DNA from: Olegusella massiliensis
GTDB taxonomy: Bacteria > Actinomycetota > Coriobacteriia > Coriobacteriales > Atopobiaceae
DNA length: 64,000 nt
Direction: 5' to 3'
Assembly (NCBI RefSeq): GCF_900078545.1
Contig: NZ_FLLS01000002.1
Coordinates: 310,001-374,000 of the forward strand
Shown: piece by piece, positions 50,929 through 60,850 of the stretch
Layout of the letters: each line of letters begins with the position of its first letter
Numbering within the stretch: position 1 is the stretch's first letter
Notes under the pieces: model-generated
Told to the model about the DNA's origin: nothing
What the model saw: the letters and a program-made list of their open reading frames with translations, nothing else
Databases searched by the model: none
Position numbers and translations under genes: made by a program

Positions 50929-53544
50929 CTAGTTGAACAAACGAATAATGCCACGAGGAGAATGTTTATAACGCCATATATTGCTAGTGATGACACCTTC
51001 ACCAGGGGCAGCCTCAATCATGCGATCGTTACCCAAGTAAATAGCAATATGACCTTTCCAAGAGATAAGATCGCCACGCTTGCGACTACTCAACGATACG
51101 TGCTTTAGGTCTCCCCTCGTCCAAAAGGCGTTAGCGTATGCCGCATGGTATCCACCATTCAGACCTTTGTAATAGTGGTTATAGGGATTCATCGAACCAA
51201 AGTTCATGCCACATGCATAAGCGCACTGCAAGACTAGGCCTGCGCAGTCAACACCCACACCGGGTGCGCAAGCATAGTTCCAAATATAGGTTGTTCCTAA
51301 ATAATCCTTCGCACGCTTAATAAAGGTTTCGATGCAGTCATTGCGCGAAGCAGTTCGCGAAATTCTTGAGGGGCTTGCATAGTTGAAAGGCCAGCTTTTA
51401 TTACGCCAAGCACCCCACACGGTGTTTGGACTGAGCTGAACCATCCATGAGGGGTTTTGGTAGCCAAGTTTATTGGGTACCGAAGTCTTCTGAAAACGCC
51501 AGCCCTGAGCAGCACTATCATTTGAATTATAGGCATCAACATTCGTACCACTAGCTGTTTTTCCACCAGCCACATCTAGAACTGTTCCCAGCGCAGAGAC
51601 AATCCGTAGACCGTACTCACCCATTTTAAAACGCCACTTCTGAGCAGCAGAGTTATTGCTGGTATATTGCTGCACGTTTGCACCAGAAGTAGAAGAACCA
51701 CCCTTAATATCGAGCACTTTGAGACTATTGCAATTGACCAGGCTATACCAACCATTACCAACTGACTTGAGCCACCACATTTGGCACGCTTGATTGTTAT
51801 CCGCAGCCATAACAACATTTGCAGCATTAGCACTGGAAGCACCATTTACCGCAAGTCGTAGCGTCGAAGAGACCGTAGAAGCTATTTCGTAAAAACCCTC
51901 ATGAGGAGCAAAGCTCGTCTTGGTAAGCATCCAACCTTGTGCAGCAGTTAAATTACGACGGTATATTTGAATATTCGAACAATTGGCAACTTTACCACCA
52001 CTTAGATCAAGTACCTTATCATCAATAGCAGAGCGGAATTCAAAGCCATACCCTAGCGTTGCACCAACAATCCATTCGCGTAGTGCACCAGTTTGATAAC
52101 CCTGCTGGGCATTGTTTTGTTGCACCACAACATACTCGCCAGAATTAACATTCTGCAAAGTTACGTTACCATTAGCAAGCGTGCGAATATACCACTTTTG
52201 AGCTGCTGTTTTATTAGAACGATACAACTGAACATTGGCACCTATATTCCAAGAACCGCTTGCCACGTCGAGTACATAGCCAGAATTTTTTGCCGTAGAA
52301 ATAATATAGGAGCCTTCAGCTATCCTTGGATGATATGTATCAATGCTAAAGATATTTGCATTCGGCGTACGTTGACTCACAAGCTTACCGTTCACGAAGG
52401 CGAGTGCCAAGTCATCACGTATGGCAGAAACTAACTTCCATCCTCCCTCAGCAGCCACCAGAGCCCACTGCTGAGAAAAATTACCACTAGCTTGCTGCTG
52501 ACACACAGCACCACCAGGTAAAATATCATCTTGATTTAACTGCACTGCTTTGGCCGAGCCAGCATTAAGCAGTTGATAGTAGCCTGTTTTTGCATCGCGC
52601 TTCAGATAAAATGCCTGAGCAACAGTGTTATTACTCTGGTACGCCTGCAATTGTCTACCGTTGTCTTTGCTTGCACCAGGCACATCTATATTCTTATTAT
52701 TCGACTTTAAAGTATAAAAATCTTCATCAATTTTTTCGTTTGCACTAGGCGCAGATCCCGCCAAGCAAGTAAAGCTAAAGCGCTGAGCTGAGGTTCCATT
52801 TGAGTCGTACAATTGCAAGTTTGTTTTTGGTGCCGTCTTGCCACCACTCAAATCTGCAACAAAGTCAGCATCCAAAGCAGAGCGAAGTAAAAAGGTGTTG
52901 TCTTCATTTTGGATAATTGCCCACAGCTGTGCCAAACTCCCGTCATAACTCTTCTGATAAATATTTACTGTATTTGCTGCTTTATTACCATCAACTGTCA
53001 AGGCTTTATTGCTACCAATATTTGTCAGCGTGCGCCACTGCTGCCCGTCGCGTTCTACCGTTGCTACACGCCAAGACTGCGCTGCTGTGTGATTGTAATC
53101 CCAAAGTCTGACGTTAGCCTTATCCGTTTTTGACCCACCTTCGACATCCAAGACGCCGCGGATACGCGAAGAAGAAATTACGTAGTCACCGTCAGCTAAA
53201 CCCCGCGAAGGCTCATCGGCTCTAGTTTCAACTTCCTTAGCAGGAATGTCCACGTCCGCATCTGTCGTAGGCGCATTCATGTTCTGAACAGATTCCACGG
53301 GGACAACCGCAGTCTCTTTTTCATCGGGAAGAGTTGTGTCAACCTGTTTTTCAGTTACTGTTTCTTCATTATTACCAGCGAGCGACTGAGAGCTAACAGC
53401 AGCTGACTGCTCAAGTGAGCTTGACTGTTCTGAAACAAGCGCATCATCCGCAAGCGCCAGTTGCGGCGCAAGTATACCCAACGAAAGACTTAAAATTGTG
53501 CCTGTGACCGCAAGAATTAAATGATTTATATGCTTAAGTTGCAT
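50929..53544 (-). CDS. Secreted ricin-repeat autolysin with NlpC/P60 domain
   Basis: 871 aa. Signal peptide cut near ALA-DD, a Ser/Glu-rich linker, then four ricin-type beta-trefoils (about 12 subrepeats of the LDVxGG...GxNVQxYxxNxxxAQxW kind, residues about 120-680), then an NlpC/P60 peptidase (about 715-871) with Cys in VDCAGLVLQCAYACG, His in KGHIAIYLGN and the end NIWRYKHSPRGIIR. It would cleave wall peptides after binding glycans. No anchor or SH3b domain, so the lectin part is the likely targeting device. GGAGG precedes the ATG. Confidence 0.9.
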   Translation of the reverse strand: MQLKHINHLILAVTGTILSLSLGILAPQLALADDALVSEQSSSLEQSAAVSSQSLAGNNEETVTEKQVDTTLPDEKETAVVPVESVQNMNAPTTDADVDIPAKEVETRADEPSRGLADGDYVISSSRIRGVLDVEGGSKTDKANVRLWDYNHTAAQSWRVATVERDGQQWRTLTNIGSNKALTVDGNKAANTVNIYQKSYDGSLAQLWAIIQNEDNTFLLRSALDADFVADLSGGKTAPKTNLQLYDSNGTSAQRFSFTCLAGSAPSANEKIDEDFYTLKSNNKNIDVPGASKDNGRQLQAYQSNNTVAQAFYLKRDAKTGYYQLLNAGSAKAVQLNQDDILPGGAVCQQQASGNFSQQWALVAAEGGWKLVSAIRDDLALAFVNGKLVSQRTPNANIFSIDTYHPRIAEGSYIISTAKNSGYVLDVASGSWNIGANVQLYRSNKTAAQKWYIRTLANGNVTLQNVNSGEYVVVQQNNAQQGYQTGALREWIVGATLGYGFEFRSAIDDKVLDLSGGKVANCSNIQIYRRNLTAAQGWMLTKTSFAPHEGFYEIASTVSSTLRLAVNGASSANAANVVMAADNNQACQMWWLKSVGNGWYSLVNCNSLKVLDIKGGSSTSGANVQQYTSNNSAAQKWRFKMGEYGLRIVSALGTVLDVAGGKTASGTNVDAYNSNDSAAQGWRFQKTSVPNKLGYQNPSWMVQLSPNTVWGAWRNKSWPFNYASPSRISRTASRNDCIETFIKRAKDYLGTTYIWNYACAPGVGVDCAGLVLQCAYACGMNFGSMNPYNHYYKGLNGGYHAAYANAFWTRGDLKHVSLSSRKRGDLISWKGHIAIYLGNDRMIEAAPGEGVITSNIWRYKHSPRGIIRLFN

Positions 53545-53578
53545 GTCTCATCCTCCAAACAAAGACATAAGCATAAAT

Positions 53579-56167
53579 TTACACACGTGCTGATTGAGAT
53601 GTCGGCCTAAGTACAACATCCCACCACTGATCTTTCCATCCACCCATTGAACGGTAATATGCCAAGGGACGGGTACAAATCTCATAACCAGTCTGATCGC
53701 CAGGTTTACCACCTGTAATACCACCCCACTCATTTTGATGAGCAGCAACTTCGGTGGTATTCGAAACAATTCCTGCTGTGTGATTCAAATCCGAAAGCAG
53801 AATATCTCCTACTTGAAGATTTCGCACATCACTAATGTAGAGTACTTGCCAGCCGCGACTCTTTAGATTAGAACGCATGTCTCCTGTCCAAGACGCACTA
53901 CCTGTTTTGAAGCCAGCAGCTCTCAAGCTAGCAATCACCAAAGATGAGCAATCATAATCACCACGCTCACCCCAACGATAAACTTGGTCATAGCCATGTT
54001 TATTATTATTGGCAATAGCAACCATTCGCTGGGAGAACTTGTCAATAGAGGCTCCTATGCCCTTTGCGCTCGACTTACGTAAAAGCCAGCCTTGGGCTAT
54101 TGTGCCATTATTTTGATACTGTTGGACATTGGTCCCTGATGACAGCTGGCCCGCTGTAATGTCCAGCACCTTACCCGAACCATTCACAAAGGTAAAACCA
54201 GCATCACCAAAAACAATCTGCCATTTTTGTCCCAGCTCATTATTTGTTGTGTATTGAGCAACGTTAGCTCCATTAGACTGAGATGAGTCCTTAACGCCGA
54301 GAGCTTTGTTTGAGCTTGCAGATACGATGCGATACTGATTGCCACCTAAAGAGCTAACACGCCATGTCTGTGCTGCACTACTATTGGCTTTATATATTTG
54401 AACATTTGCACCATCATTTCCCGAGCCACTCCTCACGTCTAAAGCTAAATCACCATTACCCGCTGTACGAATTTCGTACCAACCCTCACCATCAAAAACT
54501 TGGGTGTCTTCAAACGTCCAGAGCTGTGCATCAGATCCATTCTGCTGTTTCAAATCTATATTTGCTGAATTTTTAGCAACACCACCCGCAATATTGAGAA
54601 CAGTACCCAAAGAACTTTGGAGACGAAACCCACCATGCGAGCCCAAATGGCCCAAACTAAAAGCAATCGACCAGTAGCTTGCTTTATCCGCTGTGGTCTG
54701 TATTACGTTGTTACCTTCATGTGAAAGATATAAACCAGAGCCAATATTTCTGAGCAGCCAACCAGCTGAACTTTGCTTGAGCTGCCACCGTTGCCCATAT
54801 CCCCCATTCCAAGAATAAGATTGGACATTGGCACCAACTCTCGTGCTCCCACCGCATACATCAAGCACCTGAGAAGTATGATTTACGCTACTGACGCGAT
54901 AAAAACCTTGGGTGATACTGGGACTCCACTTAGATAAATCCCAAAGCTGGGCAGGAGAGTTAGCGGCAACATCTGCGGTCTGTAGTACACAATCTATATC
55001 TGCAAGAGCGTGACGGGTCTTTGCATTAATAAAGTAATAGCTACCAGCACCATCAGATACTAACTCCCACAGCTGATAAAGATTATTTTTTTGATTTGTC
55101 TGCTGTGTTAACACAGTACCTGCAACAATGTCTGATGCAGAAGTACTAAGCGAAAGCCCCGATTTATCATTACGAATACGCCAGTACTTACCTTCACGAG
55201 AAAGATAAAAGCCCTGAGCCATCGTATTGTTCTTGCGATACAGTTGAACTTTTGCACCAGCCTTGTCAGACGCGCCAGTTACATCAACTGTAAGAGCACT
55301 TGAGCGAGCAGTAAATGTATATGACCCCGCTTCAGGCTGTACGTCGGCGTTTTCTACAGGATATAAAGACTCTGTTGGGTCACTCACACCAGCAAAACCT
55401 GCAAAAACATCTATCAAATTCCAAATTTGTGCATCTGTCCCATTAGATTTATAAATCTGAAGATTAGTACCGTTTGTACTATGAGAACATCTGACATCAA
55501 GTACAAAGTTACCCGCTAAAGCAGAACGTAAACGTGCTTGGCCTTTTTGTTTATTCACCCAGTCAACATACCAGCGCTGTGCTGCAGTGCCGTTTTGTAC
55601 ATACTGCTGGACATTGGTACCGTTCGCTGTCTTTGCGCCAGCGACATCTAACACCAAACCACTCTTCTTATTTTTAATAATATATCCGTCTTTGTCTGTA
55701 TGAAAACTCCATTCCTGAGCGCCTGTACCATTTGCTTCATAAAGCTGCACATTAGCACCGTTTTTCTTGGAGCCACCCTTTACATCAACAGAGCCACGTC
55801 CAGGCACAGCAGATTCAATGACAAACGAGTGACCCTGTATGGCCATCTCATCAGGCGACCTAGTATCTACAGATCTCTCAGATACAGACTCTTGTATCTG
55901 ATTTTCGTTTGCCGTAGTCGCAACTTCCTGATTGGGTGGAATCACTTCAGTAACATCATTAGATTGGAGTGAGACCAGATCTGAAGTACCGTGAGAGCCT
56001 GCGTCACCCTGCAAGCCTGCAGAAATTGCTGCCTGTGATAAAGAGGGCGATGCTGCATCATTGCTTGCATCCTCAGCAAAAGCAAGCGTTGGCGCACTGA
56101 GAGCAAGCATAGAGCCCAGTGCAAGCGTCGACAAAATCTGCTTTATCTGTAGACTATGGGTGCACAT
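53579..56167 (-). CDS. Secreted ricin-repeat autolysin with Amidase_5-type domain
   Basis: About 862 aa. Signal peptide cut near AFA-ED, a linker, four ricin-type trefoils (about 105-690; GANVQLYEANGTGAQEW and similar) and a C-terminal hydrolase: IANNNKHGYDQVYRWGERGDYDCSSLVIASLRAAGF, in outline YDCSS as nucleophile and NHTAGIVSN for the His. This is the phage-endolysin-type Amidase_5/NlpC-like fold. Start ATG at 56167 follows GAGGAG; the TTG before it is too close. The downstream NlpC gene begins 34 bases after its stop, so the two may form an operon. Confidence 0.88.
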   Translation of the reverse strand: MCTHSLQIKQILSTLALGSMLALSAPTLAFAEDASNDAASPSLSQAAISAGLQGDAGSHGTSDLVSLQSNDVTEVIPPNQEVATTANENQIQESVSERSVDTRSPDEMAIQGHSFVIESAVPGRGSVDVKGGSKKNGANVQLYEANGTGAQEWSFHTDKDGYIIKNKKSGLVLDVAGAKTANGTNVQQYVQNGTAAQRWYVDWVNKQKGQARLRSALAGNFVLDVRCSHSTNGTNLQIYKSNGTDAQIWNLIDVFAGFAGVSDPTESLYPVENADVQPEAGSYTFTARSSALTVDVTGASDKAGAKVQLYRKNNTMAQGFYLSREGKYWRIRNDKSGLSLSTSASDIVAGTVLTQQTNQKNNLYQLWELVSDGAGSYYFINAKTRHALADIDCVLQTADVAANSPAQLWDLSKWSPSITQGFYRVSSVNHTSQVLDVCGGSTRVGANVQSYSWNGGYGQRWQLKQSSAGWLLRNIGSGLYLSHEGNNVIQTTADKASYWSIAFSLGHLGSHGGFRLQSSLGTVLNIAGGVAKNSANIDLKQQNGSDAQLWTFEDTQVFDGEGWYEIRTAGNGDLALDVRSGSGNDGANVQIYKANSSAAQTWRVSSLGGNQYRIVSASSNKALGVKDSSQSNGANVAQYTTNNELGQKWQIVFGDAGFTFVNGSGKVLDITAGQLSSGTNVQQYQNNGTIAQGWLLRKSSAKGIGASIDKFSQRMVAIANNNKHGYDQVYRWGERGDYDCSSLVIASLRAAGFKTGSASWTGDMRSNLKSRGWQVLYISDVRNLQVGDILLSDLNHTAGIVSNTTEVAAHQNEWGGITGGKPGDQTGYEICTRPLAYYRSMGGWKDQWWDVVLRPTSQSARV

Positions 56168-56211
56168 CAATTCTCCTCTGCCAGTTTTGCTAGATCATGA
56201 TTACTCCGTAT

Positions 56212-56275
56212 GATATATCCTAGCTTGTATTTATCCGCAAAACTCATGTATTAGTTACATGAGCCCGTTTTGACA
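56212..56275. promoter_or_regulatory. Divergent promoter region with operator-like inverted repeat
   Basis: CTCATGTA (56243-56250) is complementary to TACATGAG (56256-56263), loop TTAGT. On one side lies TTGCGG-17-TATATC for the minus-strand amidase (complements at 56235-56240 and 56212-56217), on the other TTGACA (56270-56275) toward the GH25 gene, though its -10 is unclear. The repeat sits midway and could bind a shared regulator. Confidence 0.45.
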
Positions 56276-56341
56276 AGTTATTAATACGTGCTTTGTCTAG
56301 CAAATATTTTTCTCTATCTTTACGGGAAAGGAATGCAGTCC

Positions 56342-59300
56342 ATGGTTAATAATTCCAAGTCAAATATCAAAAACTATCTATTCCGTAAGCGTCATACCAT
56401 TGCAGCTATGGCTATCGCACTTCCCCTGTTAGCTACTCCAGGCATTGCATTTGCTGTGGATGAGACACCAAGCGGCGAAGTTATTCCTACGGCAATCACC
56501 GAAGCTTCAGTGACCTCCACCTCCGATCAGACCCCCAGTCTGATGGTTGCTGCTCCCACTTCTGAAATAAACAACATCGATGCTGCCGATGTAACTCCCT
56601 CTACACAAGCTCAGACAACCGAGATCAAGCAGGACGAGGCTGCCGGTACAACCAATGGAGAGCCTGCCGTCTCGACCTCCCCAAATACCACTGCGACCTC
56701 TATAAAACCAATCACTTCTACAAATACTGTGCCAGAACATGCACCACAAAATCGAGAGGTTCATGCAATACTCTCCGATGGACTTTATGAAATAGCCACT
56801 TTTAGTAATTCTCATAAGGTTATCGATGTAACTGGTGGTTCTCGAAACAACGGCACTGCCATACAAACATATCGCTCTAATGGCTCTGGTGCTCAGATTT
56901 GGCGTGTTAAACATCTTGGTGATGGCATTTACACCTTACAAAACCTGAGGTCAGACAAATATCTTGATGTTCCATCTGCCAAAGCAGTAAAGGGCGCAAA
57001 AATACAGCAATACTCAGGAAACTCAACGCGCGCGCAACAATGGGAAATCGTCCCCGATGAAAAACGAGCAGGCTACTTTACCCTGCGTACACATCTCGAA
57101 AACAGCCTTGCCCTCGATACAGAAATGAACAATATCACACTTAAGCTTGCAGAAGGTAAAGATTCACAAGCGTTTACCTTTGAGAAGATTACCGCTGCCA
57201 TAAGCAATGGTATCTATGAGATATACAACGTCAATTCTCACAAGCCCATTGAGATACCTGGTGGTAACCAAAAAGAAGACACACCCATTTCAATTTATAT
57301 GCCCAACGATTCAGCAAGTCAGCGCTGGCGCATCACACTTGCCGGGAAAGATTGCTACACCATTCAAAATGTAAAAACAGGCAAATATCTTTCTGCAAAC
57401 ACCACCAGAGGGAAACTGAATTCTGTTATTTCACAGCGTGCTGCTAGCTATGCAAATAATCAAATGTGGAAACTCAATCCCCTTGAAGATAGTGGCATGT
57501 TTACGGTGACATCAATACTTGATAGCACCAAGGCTCTTGATGTCACTGGTGCAAAAACCGCAAATGGAACTAAGTTGCAACTTTATAAAAGTAATAACAC
57601 ACTTGCACAGTATTTTTCACTTTCAAAAATTGAACAATGCCTTGCTGATGGAGTCTATGAGCTCAACAATCTCAACTCTCATCTTGCAATTGGAGTAAAG
57701 TCAGGAAGCATTGCACATGGAAGCAATATTCAACAGGTAAGCGCTCAGCCAGATTCGTCTCACTATTTTTATACCCACTACAACCATGAGGACGGATACT
57801 ACACCTTCACTAATGTTAAAAGCGGTAAACGTCTTGAAGTCCAAAACGGATCTAACGCAAAAGGCGGCAATATCCAGCAAGGTGAAGTAAGCAATGCGTT
57901 TGCCCAGCGCTGGTCTATTCGAACAGATAATAATACCCCTGGCCTGTATGGAATCTATTCTTCTATAGGCGGGCTTGCACTTGATGTACGTGGAGGGTCA
58001 ATTACCAACGACGCAAATATACAAGTGTGGACCTCAAATAACTCGAGTGCACAACGCTGGACATTTAAGCATATTAATCAGTGGCTCAACGATGGTGCCT
58101 ATACGATTGTTGCCGCAAATAACAACAATAACGTTTTGGCTGTGACAGATGGGGACCGTAACGATTCGTCAGCCATAACTACACAGTCCAGAAAGACTGG
58201 TAATACCTACCAAAAATGGTATCTAAACTGGGAAGGCAATCTTATCAAGATCGTTAATATATCCACTGGTAAAGCACTTGATATTCGTGGCGGCAAAACG
58301 ACCAATGGTACTATTATCCAACAATATCAAAGCAACAACAGCAAGGCTCAGCGCTGGTTGCCTATTATGACGGACTCTGGCATTATGCTGCAATCTGCTC
58401 TTGATGCGCGAGTAGTTATAGATATCTCTGGCGGAAGTAAATCTTCTGGAGCAAAAATACAGACGTATTTCAGCAATAACTCCTTGGCGCAGAGATTCTT
58501 ATTTGTAAGTTCTCACTTGTTTGATAGTGAGGTAATTTACACTATTTATGGTGCTGCTGAAAACCCTTCTGACAAACCCAATCAAGTCATAGATATTCAA
58601 GGCGGTTCCACTAAGAGTGGCGCACGTGTACAAATGTATGCTGCCAATGACTCCCCTGCTCAAAGGTTTAAGCTTATCCCAGTTGGTGAGGATAATTATC
58701 GCCTGCAAAATATAAAATCTGGGCTTTTCATCACTGCAAATCCCTCTGGGATACTCACGCAGACAGCTACAGATAACTCCAGCACAATATGGCTACCTCG
58801 TTGGGATTTTGATACCAACTCCATCGTCTTGATGTCATCTAGCCAGCTACAAGTAATGACAGCAGCCAACGGTCAACTAACCCTCACGCCCTTAGCGGCA
58901 AATAATCCAGCCCAAGGGTTCCTCTTTACCAATACCTCTCAACAAAAGCGTCTCCATGGTATAGATATTTCAGACTGGAATGCAGACATAAACATAGCAC
59001 GTATACCAGCAGACTTTGTCATTGTGAAGGCAACACAGGGTACCACCTATAAAAACCCCTATTTTCGCAAGCATGCAGCAGAAACACTTGCTGCAGGTAA
59101 ACTACTTGGTCTATATCATTTCGTAGACACAACAAAAGGTGCGATTAACGAAGCTCGACATTTTGTGAATATTATTAGAGGTAAAGCAGGAGAGACCAAC
59201 TACATCGGTAAAGCAGCGCTGTTTCTTGATTGGGAAAACAACGATATTTCGCATCAAAACAATATCAACAAAGGACCAAATTATGCAAAGGCATTCCTTG

Positions 59301-59638
59301 ATGAAGTAAAGCGCTTAACTGGAGGCGTAAAACCTCTTATTTATATGAGCAAAAGTGTAACTGGCAATAGCTATAACTGGCAGAGCGTTGCTGACGCTGG
59401 TTATGGTCTTTGGATGGCTCAGTACCTCTATAAATATTATGATAACGGCGTAAAAGGTCACGTAGATAACCCCACTCTCATTTACAACGATGCTGAAGAT
59501 GGTCAACGCGAGTGGAGCAAACCTACCCTCTATCAATACACTTCAAAAGGACAACTACCTAACTATGATAAGTATCTCGATATGAATGTGTTCTATGGTA
59601 GTGTTTCAGACTGGAATGATTTAGCGGCATGGCATTAA
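56342..59638 (+). CDS. Secreted ricin-repeat GH25 muramidase
   Basis: About 1098 aa. Signal peptide cut near AFA-VD, a Thr/Pro-rich linker (about 40-140), five ricin-type trefoils (about 145-870, fifteen subrepeats of widely varying fit) and a C-terminal GH25 lysozyme with GIDISDWN, FVIVKATQGT, LYHFVDT and the catalytic D-x-E in FLDWENND. It would cut the MurNAc-GlcNAc bond. The ATG at 56342 has AAAGGA 9 bases ahead; the one at 56333 abuts it. It is divergent from the amidase gene and has its own terminator. Confidence 0.92.
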   Translation: MVNNSKSNIKNYLFRKRHTIAAMAIALPLLATPGIAFAVDETPSGEVIPTAITEASVTSTSDQTPSLMVAAPTSEINNIDAADVTPSTQAQTTEIKQDEAAGTTNGEPAVSTSPNTTATSIKPITSTNTVPEHAPQNREVHAILSDGLYEIATFSNSHKVIDVTGGSRNNGTAIQTYRSNGSGAQIWRVKHLGDGIYTLQNLRSDKYLDVPSAKAVKGAKIQQYSGNSTRAQQWEIVPDEKRAGYFTLRTHLENSLALDTEMNNITLKLAEGKDSQAFTFEKITAAISNGIYEIYNVNSHKPIEIPGGNQKEDTPISIYMPNDSASQRWRITLAGKDCYTIQNVKTGKYLSANTTRGKLNSVISQRAASYANNQMWKLNPLEDSGMFTVTSILDSTKALDVTGAKTANGTKLQLYKSNNTLAQYFSLSKIEQCLADGVYELNNLNSHLAIGVKSGSIAHGSNIQQVSAQPDSSHYFYTHYNHEDGYYTFTNVKSGKRLEVQNGSNAKGGNIQQGEVSNAFAQRWSIRTDNNTPGLYGIYSSIGGLALDVRGGSITNDANIQVWTSNNSSAQRWTFKHINQWLNDGAYTIVAANNNNNVLAVTDGDRNDSSAITTQSRKTGNTYQKWYLNWEGNLIKIVNISTGKALDIRGGKTTNGTIIQQYQSNNSKAQRWLPIMTDSGIMLQSALDARVVIDISGGSKSSGAKIQTYFSNNSLAQRFLFVSSHLFDSEVIYTIYGAAENPSDKPNQVIDIQGGSTKSGARVQMYAANDSPAQRFKLIPVGEDNYRLQNIKSGLFITANPSGILTQTATDNSSTIWLPRWDFDTNSIVLMSSSQLQVMTAANGQLTLTPLAANNPAQGFLFTNTSQQKRLHGIDISDWNADINIARIPADFVIVKATQGTTYKNPYFRKHAAETLAAGKLLGLYHFVDTTKGAINEARHFVNIIRGKAGETNYIGKAALFLDWENNDISHQNNINKGPNYAKAFLDEVKRLTGGVKPLIYMSKSVTGNSYNWQSVADAGYGLWMAQYLYKYYDNGVKGHVDNPTLIYNDAEDGQREWSKPTLYQYTSKGQLPNYDKYLDMNVFYGSVSDWNDLAAWH

Positions 59639-59668
59639 TAACGCTACACGCCAATATTCTGTGAGATA

Positions 59669-59699
59669 AAAAGAACCTCCCCGTGGAGGTTCTTTTTTT
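59669..59699. terminator. Bidirectional terminator after the GH25 gene
   Basis: AAGAACCTCC (59671-59680) pairs with GGAGGTTCTT (59685-59694) and is followed by T7; an A-run precedes the left arm, so it can also serve the convergent glycosyltransferase gene. Confidence 0.9.
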
Positions 59700-59724
59700 C
59701 TAGTACATCCTTCTCATTTAAAAA

Positions 59725-60705
59725 CTAGCTCAATGGATAGCTACGTTCACGCTCATACTCTGCAGTTACCTGTAGTTCCCACGCACGACGATTGCTCTTA
59801 ACAACCGTGTCTAAAATCAGACCGCAACAAAACAATAAAGCTCCTAAGCCACAAAATGCCACAGCGAGAATCGCAGTAGGGAATCGCTGAACAAGATGTG
59901 TTGCCTGGAATTCCCAAATAACAGGAACGCCTAAAAACAAACCGATGATAATAACAAGAGCTGCCAAGATTGAAAAGAACGGTAAGGGCTTATAGTCTTT
60001 AAAAAGACCAGCTATCATACCTATTACCTTGGCGCCATCTGAAAAAGTATTGAGTTTTGAGAAAGAGCCTTCTGGGCGATCTCGATAGGTAATCGGCACC
60101 TGAACAATTCGCCAACGTTTATCCACTGCATGGATGGAAAGCTCGGTTTCAATCTCAAAACCTGGTGAGATTACTGGCAAAGTTTTTGCAAAGGCACGAG
60201 AAAATGCACGATATCCCGTCATGATATCAGCATAGCGAAAACCATACAGACGATTAATTGCCCAGCGCACCATATTGTTGCCCAAACCATGAAAAGCGCG
60301 CTTGTTTTCTGTGCCATACGTACCATTACTTAGGCGGTCACCAACCACGTGATCTGCGCTTCCATCAAGAATGGGAGCGATTACCTCTCGCACTTGCTCA
60401 ATTGGATAGGTGTCATCGCCGTCAACCATAACGTAACAGTCTGCATCAATATCACGAAGCATTTGCCGCACAACATTACCCTTGCCTTGTCTTGCTTCAA
60501 AGCGAACTACCGCCCCATGCTCACGCGCAATTTCCGCTGTGTGGTCTGTCGAGTTGTTGTCGTAAACATAGATAGTTGCTTCGGGCAGATATTTATGAAA
60601 ATCATCTACCACTTTAGCAATCGTTAGCTCCTCGTTATAACAAGGAATTAAAGCTGCAATTACTGGATTGACAGGTATATGAGTATGCGCCCATGGCTCA
60701 GACAT
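59725..60705 (-). CDS. Family 2 glycosyltransferase with C-terminal membrane anchor
   Basis: 326 aa, GT-A fold. ALIPCYNEELTIAKVV and DNNSTDHTAEIAREHGA start the domain, with the metal DxD-type VDGDDTYP and the GYRAFSR acceptor loop. Two membrane helices lie at about 245-310. It resembles dolichyl-phosphate mannose synthase-like and undecaprenyl-phosphate sugar transferases. AAGGAG precedes the ATG. It is divergent from the next glycosyltransferase gene. Confidence 0.9.
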   Translation of the reverse strand: MSEPWAHTHIPVNPVIAALIPCYNEELTIAKVVDDFHKYLPEATIYVYDNNSTDHTAEIAREHGAVVRFEARQGKGNVVRQMLRDIDADCYVMVDGDDTYPIEQVREVIAPILDGSADHVVGDRLSNGTYGTENKRAFHGLGNNMVRWAINRLYGFRYADIMTGYRAFSRAFAKTLPVISPGFEIETELSIHAVDKRWRIVQVPITYRDRPEGSFSKLNTFSDGAKVIGMIAGLFKDYKPLPFFSILAALVIIIGLFLGVPVIWEFQATHLVQRFPTAILAVAFCGLGALLFCCGLILDTVVKSNRRAWELQVTAEYERERSYPLS

Positions 60706-60850
60706 AAATCTCCTTCTGTTGTTGCAATTATAGAAACCTTAACATGCAATAGATATTGATGGGAATGATATTAGCATGTATCATTCATTCGCAAACTAAG
60801 ATACGGTATTCTTCTATTAGTAATGAGCTGCAAATAATAGGGCGTAGCCA

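Larger units (their letters stand above)
50508..51471. repeat. 964-bp direct duplication, copy B
   Basis: Partner of 47303-48266. Here the NlpC/P60 end is joined to its full autolysin gene, so this is the likely parent copy. The two copies flank the DUF6020 gene as direct repeats. Confidence 0.95.

Noticed and set aside
47303-51471. Composite transposon formed by the 964-bp repeats
   Set aside because: The repeats carry no transposase or terminal inverted repeats and are made of host-type genes.
41253-59638. LPxTG anchors on the giant protein and the three hydrolases
   Set aside because: None of the four C-termini has a sorting signal.
41253-59638. Phage or prophage origin, suggested by the GH25 and Amidase_5 domains
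   Set aside because: No holin, structural, integrase or packaging genes; all hydrolases have signal peptides and large lectin arrays.
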